Assembly: GCA_964409645.1 (NCBI GenBank)
Contig: CAYPEK010000144.1
Coordinates: 1 to 9,365 of the forward strand
DNA from: CAYPEK01 sp964409645
GTDB lineage: Bacteria; UBP15; UBA6099
Reading direction: 5' to 3'
DNA: 9,365 nt
Under the pieces are notes generated by a model. That model was not told where the DNA came from and did no database searches. It saw only the letters and a program-made list of their open reading frames with translations. The translations under genes were made by a program, and so were the position numbers. Positions 5,483 to 9,365 of the stretch are shown piece by piece; position 1 is the stretch's first letter, and each line of letters begins with the position of its first letter.

Positions 5483-7042
5483 GTGATGAAGCTTCTCACA
5501 TCCGTGCAAATGAGGGAACTGGACCGGGCGGCGATCGAGGATTACGGCATTCCGGGCATTGTTCTCATGGAGAATGCGTCGCGCGGCGTTTATGAAATCA
5601 TCAATCACGAGATCGGAAAGCTTGCCGGAAAGAAGTCTCTCGTTGTGTGCGGCAAGGGTAACAACGGCGGCGACGGTTTTGCCGTTGCGAGACATCTGCT
5701 GAATGCCGGCGTGTCGGTTGTTGCGGTTCTGGTCGGCAAACCGGCCGAGGTGAAGGGCGATGCCGCGACGAATCTCGCGATATGCAATAAGCTGAAAATT
5801 CCGGTATATTCGATCAACGACACAAGACGACTGAGCATGCTGCGGAAACTTGTTTTGAACGCGGATTTCATAGTGGACGCGCTGCTCGGGACGGGTGTTT
5901 CCGGGCCGGTCAAGCCGCTGTTCCTTAAAGTAATGCAGATTGTCAACAAATGCGATTGTCCGGTTTTCGCGGTGGATGTCCCGTCGGGTGTTCAAGCGGA
6001 CGACGGCAGGGTTTTCAACGGCGCTGTGAACGCTGATCATACGATAACTTTCGGAGCCCCGAAGGTGGGCCTGTTCGCATATCCGGGCGCGGGATATTCG
6101 GGACATGTTTACATTGTCGATATCGGGATACCTGCGAAGCTGACAGCGCAGGCTGGTGGAAATGTGTCGCTGACGACGAAAGCATATGTCGGCGGGCATG
6201 TGAAGGACCGCCCTGCGGATGCGCATAAGGGCGACTGCGGAAGACTGCTCATAATCGGTGGTTCGCGTGGAATGTCGGGAGCGCCGTACCTTTCCGGTTC
6301 GGCCGCACTGCGAACGGGCGCGGGACTTGTTTATACCGCGGTGCCGAAGAATCTGCTTACAGTGATTGAACGCAAACTGACTGAGGGGATTACACTCCCT
6401 CAAGAGGAAGACTCTCACGGCCGGTTTTCATTTTCGTGCGCCGGTGAGCTTTTAAAGAAAGCACGTTCGGTGGATGCGGTTGTGCTCGGCCCGGGAATCG
6501 GTGTCTCGGACGATATTTTCGAGTTGGTGTCGAAGATGCTGCTCGAAGCGAAAGTGCCGATGCTGATCGACGCGGATGCTCTGAATTGTGTGGCGCGTGC
6601 CCCGGAGCTTCTGAATGCGGCCGGCGCGCCGGTTGTGATAACGCCGCATCCGGGGGAGATGGCGCGGCTGTGCGGCTCGAAGACGGATGCAGTGCAGTCC
6701 GCGCGTATCGACACGGCGGCTGGTTTTGCCGAAAAGCATAATGTTACGGTTGTTCTGAAGGGCGCGGGAACGGTGATCGCTTCACCGGACGGGAAAATTA
6801 TGATCAACCCGACGGGGAATCCGGGGATGGCAACTGCAGGAAGCGGAGACGTGCTTAGCGGGATATGCGGCGCGCTGCTTGCCGAGGGGCTGGAGCCGTT
6901 CGCGGCGGCGTCGTGCGCGGCGTTTTTGCATGGAGCGGCCGGCGATTGCGCCGTTGAGAAGATGACACGCCGGTCACTGACGGCGTCGGATATTGTAAAG
7001 TATATTCCTGATGCGCTTGAGGGCGTGATTGAGGATAATTAA
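5483..7042 (+). CDS. nnr: Bifunctional NAD(P)H-hydrate epimerase / ADP-dependent NAD(P)H-hydrate dehydratase
   Basis: This 519-residue enzyme repairs hydrated NADH and NADPH: the N-terminal domain interconverts R and S forms, and the C-terminal domain dehydrates the S form using ADP. N-terminal YjeF_N domain (about 1-225): ELDRAAIEDYGIPGIVLMEN (12-31), CGKGNNGGDGFAVARHL (56-72), DALLGTGVSG (132-141) and VDVPSGVQADDG (164-175). C-terminal carbohydrate-kinase-like domain (about 240-510): HKGDCGRLLIIGGS (248-261), VVLGPGIG (333-340), IDADALN (362-368), ITPHPGEMARL (386-396) and NPGMATAGSGDVLSG (446-460). All key motifs are intact and the length is standard for the fused form. Translation begins at GTG 5483 (10 nt after GGAG) or at the adjacent ATG 5486; the choice changes one residue. 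It is followed by alr after 31 nt. Confidence 0.96.
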   Translation: MMKLLTSVQMRELDRAAIEDYGIPGIVLMENASRGVYEIINHEIGKLAGKKSLVVCGKGNNGGDGFAVARHLLNAGVSVVAVLVGKPAEVKGDAATNLAICNKLKIPVYSINDTRRLSMLRKLVLNADFIVDALLGTGVSGPVKPLFLKVMQIVNKCDCPVFAVDVPSGVQADDGRVFNGAVNADHTITFGAPKVGLFAYPGAGYSGHVYIVDIGIPAKLTAQAGGNVSLTTKAYVGGHVKDRPADAHKGDCGRLLIIGGSRGMSGAPYLSGSAALRTGAGLVYTAVPKNLLTVIERKLTEGITLPQEEDSHGRFSFSCAGELLKKARSVDAVVLGPGIGVSDDIFELVSKMLLEAKVPMLIDADALNCVARAPELLNAAGAPVVITPHPGEMARLCGSKTDAVQSARIDTAAGFAEKHNVTVVLKGAGTVIASPDGKIMINPTGNPGMATAGSGDVLSGICGALLAEGLEPFAAASCAAFLHGAAGDCAVEKMTRRSLTASDIVKYIPDALEGVIEDN

Positions 7043-7073
7043 ATAACAAAACAGTTGAAAGGCAGCAAGTGAG

Positions 7074-8225
7074 ATGAAGATTTTCAGGCCTATATGGGCG
7101 GAGATAGACTGCGACGCGGTGGAGCACAATCTGAAGCTTATCCGCGGCAAGGTCGGCGACAAAGTGAGAATAATGGGGGTTGTGAAGGCGGATGCGTACG
7201 GGCACGGAGCGGTCGCGGTGTCGAAATCGCTCCTGCACGCCGGAGCGAACGCGCTCGCGGTGGCATCGCTTGAGGAAGCGTTCCAGCTTCGCGATGCGGG
7301 AATCAAATGCGACATTCTGATACTCGGTTATACGCAGCCGAACTGGGCGTCGGCGGTTGTCGAGGGCGGTTTTATTCAGACTGTGTATCATCTCAATCTG
7401 GCGAAGGCGCTTTCGGCGGAGGCGGTGCGGCTGAAAAAGGATGTTCGTGTGCATATCAAGATCGACTCGGGGATGGGCCGCATAGGCATACAGCCGGAGC
7501 ATGCGATACATTTCATAAAGGAAGTGTCGTCGCTCGAAGGGATTGTGCTCGACGGTGCTTTTACGCACCTTTCGATGGCGGATGATATGGATGCCGTTTA
7601 CACTGCCAAGCAACTCGAACGCTTTGACGGAATGATCTCGGAGCTTAAGGCGGCGGGGATAACGATTCCATCCGTACACGCGGCTAACAGCGCGGCGGCA
7701 GTGCTGAATCCTGAAGCGGCCTACGATCTCGTACGGCCGGGCATTCTGCTTTACGGGCTCACACCTTCGATGGCGATGAAGGACAAGGTGACGGAGTTCC
7801 GTCCGGTGATGACGGTGAAGACGACGATCGTTGAGTTGAAGACGGTTCCCGCCGGATCGCGGATCAGCTACAGCGGCACTTTCACCGCGCCGGGGCCGAC
7901 CCGGATCGCGACGCTGCCGGCGGGTTACGCAGACGGTTTCAGCAGGCGGCTCTCGAACCGCGGCCACGTGCTCGCGGGCGGCAGGCGGGCGCCGATCATC
8001 GGCAACGTCTGCATGGATTTCATGATGGCGGACGTCAGCGGTACCCCGGACGCGAAGGTCGGCGACGAGGTCGTACTGATAGGCCGTCAGGGCGTGAACG
8101 CGATCGAAGTGGACGAAATTGCGGCGCTGATGGACACGATCAACTACGAGGTTGTGACGCTGATCGGCAAACGCGTTGCGCGCGTGTTCACGAATTATAT
8201 AGCCGGTAATCCAAACGAAATCTGA
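7074..8225 (+). CDS. alr: Alanine racemase (PLP-dependent)
   Basis: Alr interconverts L- and D-alanine and supplies D-alanine for peptidoglycan in the cytoplasm. The 383-residue length is typical. Seen: the PLP-lysine motif VVKADAYGHG (36-45, Schiff-base K38), KIDSGMGRIG (129-138, R136 near the PLP pyridine), HAANSAA (202-208), RPGILLYGL (221-229), the second catalytic base Y266 in SRISYSGTF (262-270), LPAGYADG (281-288) and GNVCMDFMMADV (310-321). The fold is an N-terminal TIM barrel followed by a C-terminal beta domain. GAAAGG lies 11 nt before the ATG, a rather long spacing. Placement after nnr is common in bacteria and probably reflects a shared transcript; the next gene begins 5 nt after the stop. 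Confidence 0.97.
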   Translation: MKIFRPIWAEIDCDAVEHNLKLIRGKVGDKVRIMGVVKADAYGHGAVAVSKSLLHAGANALAVASLEEAFQLRDAGIKCDILILGYTQPNWASAVVEGGFIQTVYHLNLAKALSAEAVRLKKDVRVHIKIDSGMGRIGIQPEHAIHFIKEVSSLEGIVLDGAFTHLSMADDMDAVYTAKQLERFDGMISELKAAGITIPSVHAANSAAAVLNPEAAYDLVRPGILLYGLTPSMAMKDKVTEFRPVMTVKTTIVELKTVPAGSRISYSGTFTAPGPTRIATLPAGYADGFSRRLSNRGHVLAGGRRAPIIGNVCMDFMMADVSGTPDAKVGDEVVLIGRQGVNAIEVDEIAALMDTINYEVVTLIGKRVARVFTNYIAGNPNEI

Positions 8226-8230
8226 GCAGG

Positions 8231-9365
8231 ATGAAGATACGGACTTCATATCTTAGGCTTGCGGCGGCGGTTGCCGCAGCGGCGGCGCTTTTTCTGTGCG
8301 CCCGCGCCCGCGCGGAGATTGTCTTCACATCAGACGAGGGCAAGCAGCGGCAGTTGTATTCCGTTGCGCCCGGAGGCAAGCCGGTCCAGCTTACGAAAAA
8401 AGACGATAAGGACCTGCTTGTCGAATATAATGTTTTCCCGGCAATATCGAAGGATCGCCAGTTTCTCGCTTACACATCGTACAGAGTTTACACTGATGAA
8501 GGTCTGCGCCTTTGGAAACAGTGGAACGGAAAGCCTCTGTATCCGAACGAGGAGTTCTACCTCTACTTTTACAGCTACTTTCCGACAAGCACTTATTTCA
8601 CCCGCCACAAGAGTCTGAACTGGAATGTTTTTATGAAGGACCTCAAGACGGGCAAAGAACGGAAGTTATCCAATTTTTTATGGGACGAGTACGAGCCGCA
8701 GTTCATGAGCCGTGGATCCGACCTGCTGTATGTTCTGACGGCGGAGAAGAGTACATTTGTGTTGCGCGGCAGCAAATCCGGAAAAAGCTTTAAGCAGGTC
8801 ACGCTCAAGGGCAATCAAGCCATTCACCCACAGTTATCGCCCGACGGCAGGATGCTTGTTTATCAGTCGTATCAGAACGGCAACTGGGATATATTCATAA
8901 TAAACGCTGATGGTTCAGGAAGAAAAAACATCACAAACACAAAAAATATTCACGAGCTCTACCCCAAGGTTTCACCTGACGGAAAAAGGTTCGCCTTTTC
9001 AATTGATACAGGAGACGGGAGAGAGCGGAAGCGTGACCTCTACATGATGAATCTTGACGGCTCAGGAAAAAAACTTCTGGCTGAGCACGGCAGGGAACAC
9101 TGCTGGTCGCCTGACGGAAGATATATAGCATTCACAAAGTCAGAATCCGCCAGAAGATTTTCACTTGAGAGCTGGTCAACAAAAGGCCTCTTTATTTACG
9201 ACACGGCAACCGGCGAAACAAGGGAACACGCGAACAAAACTCTTGAGCACCTGTACAACCTCTGCTGGTCACCTGACGGAAAATATATAACATCAACCGT
9301 ACTTGGCGGCATGGGGTTCAGGCATACCAACATAGGAATTGATGTAAAAGGCACCAGGTATTTCC
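8231..9365 (+). CDS. Exported TolB-like PD40 beta-propeller protein, 3' end outside window
   Basis: An open frame runs without interruption from ATG 8231 through the window edge (378 codons visible). Residues 1-28 form a signal peptide: a basic N-region, an alanine-rich core and ARA before E29 as a signal peptidase I site. C23 is not in a good lipobox. The mature part contains repeated beta-propeller blades with SPDG at 203-206, 248-251, 293-296 and 347-350, spaced 45, 45 and 54 residues apart, and blade strands such as NWDIFIINADGSG and RDLYMMNLDGSG, as in TolB/WD40-like (PD40) proteins. Residues 29-195 hold degenerate blades rich in Tyr and Phe. It is likely periplasmic or surface-exposed; whether it acts with a Tol-Pal system cannot be told, since no tol gene is near. 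It lies 5 nt after alr, so is probably co-transcribed, without a clear Shine-Dalgarno sequence. Codon usage changes near 8880. Confidence 0.88.
   Translation, partial: MKIRTSYLRLAAAVAAAAALFLCARARAEIVFTSDEGKQRQLYSVAPGGKPVQLTKKDDKDLLVEYNVFPAISKDRQFLAYTSYRVYTDEGLRLWKQWNGKPLYPNEEFYLYFYSYFPTSTYFTRHKSLNWNVFMKDLKTGKERKLSNFLWDEYEPQFMSRGSDLLYVLTAEKSTFVLRGSKSGKSFKQVTLKGNQAIHPQLSPDGRMLVYQSYQNGNWDIFIINADGSGRKNITNTKNIHELYPKVSPDGKRFAFSIDTGDGRERKRDLYMMNLDGSGKKLLAEHGREHCWSPDGRYIAFTKSESARRFSLESWSTKGLFIYDTATGETREHANKTLEHLYNLCWSPDGKYITSTVLGGMGFRHTNIGIDVKGTRYF

Noticed and set aside
5093..6418. Long minus-strand open frame (441 codons) antisense to rpiB and nnr
   Set aside because: Its product is rich in Arg and His with no motif. 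It is a by-product of GC-rich codon choice in two well-supported plus-strand genes.
6855..8249. Long minus-strand open frame (464 codons) antisense to nnr and alr
   Set aside because: Same reason: Arg/His-rich and motif-free. It lies over an alanine racemase gene with all catalytic residues intact.
8251..8302. Lipoprotein signal peptide for the TolB-like protein
   Set aside because: The only cysteine (C23) follows LFL, with no small residue at -1, so it is not a lipobox. The ARA site before E29 fits signal peptidase I better.

Overview
The window is bacterial, densely coded chromosomal DNA of moderate to fairly high GC in its genes, with one AT-rich gap. It holds eight protein genes; the two at the window edges are incomplete. 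I see no tRNA, rRNA, CRISPR array, IS element or phage gene. The taxon cannot be fixed from sequence alone. The GuaB3-type IMP dehydrogenase (best known from cyanobacteria and actinobacteria), alanine racemase, a membrane-anchored M23 peptidase and an exported TolB-like propeller fit a free-living bacterium with peptidoglycan. The TolB-like protein leans towards a diderm, but this is weak evidence.

Left block (1-3334, all minus strand, transcribed right to left): guaB3 - solo HExxH zinc peptidase - M23 peptidase - purM. The gaps are 15, 3 and 36 nt, so this looks like one operon. A near-ideal sigma70-type promoter (TTGACA-N17-TAATAT) lies so close to the guaB3 ATG that the mRNA should be leaderless. 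The operon joins two purine-synthesis enzymes with a cell-wall hydrolase and an ImmA/IrrE-like protease of unknown target.

Central gap (about 3300-3717): about 400 bp of AT-rich non-coding DNA. It holds one perfect DnaA box, several degenerate DnaA-box-like 9-mers, a triple 10-bp tandem repeat, an 8-bp tandem duplication, a short inverted repeat and a 46-nt stretch that is about 89% A+T. By hand count, GC skew is opposite in the genes on either side although both lie on the minus strand. I propose this gap as a candidate replication origin or DnaA-binding regulatory region; it is the most interesting structure here.

HD-GYP gene (3718-4803, minus): a stand-alone HD-GYP protein with the histidine of the HD pair changed to alanine. 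It starts at TTG behind a good Shine-Dalgarno sequence and has its own promoter.

Right block (4929-9365, plus strand): rpiB - nnr - alr - TolB-like propeller gene. The gaps are 27, 31 and 5 nt, and a strong promoter (TTTACA-N17-TATTAT) precedes rpiB. The block combines pentose phosphate isomerisation, repair of damaged NAD(P)H, D-alanine supply for peptidoglycan and an exported beta-propeller. The last gene runs off the window and changes codon usage abruptly near 8880. The two blocks diverge from the central region.
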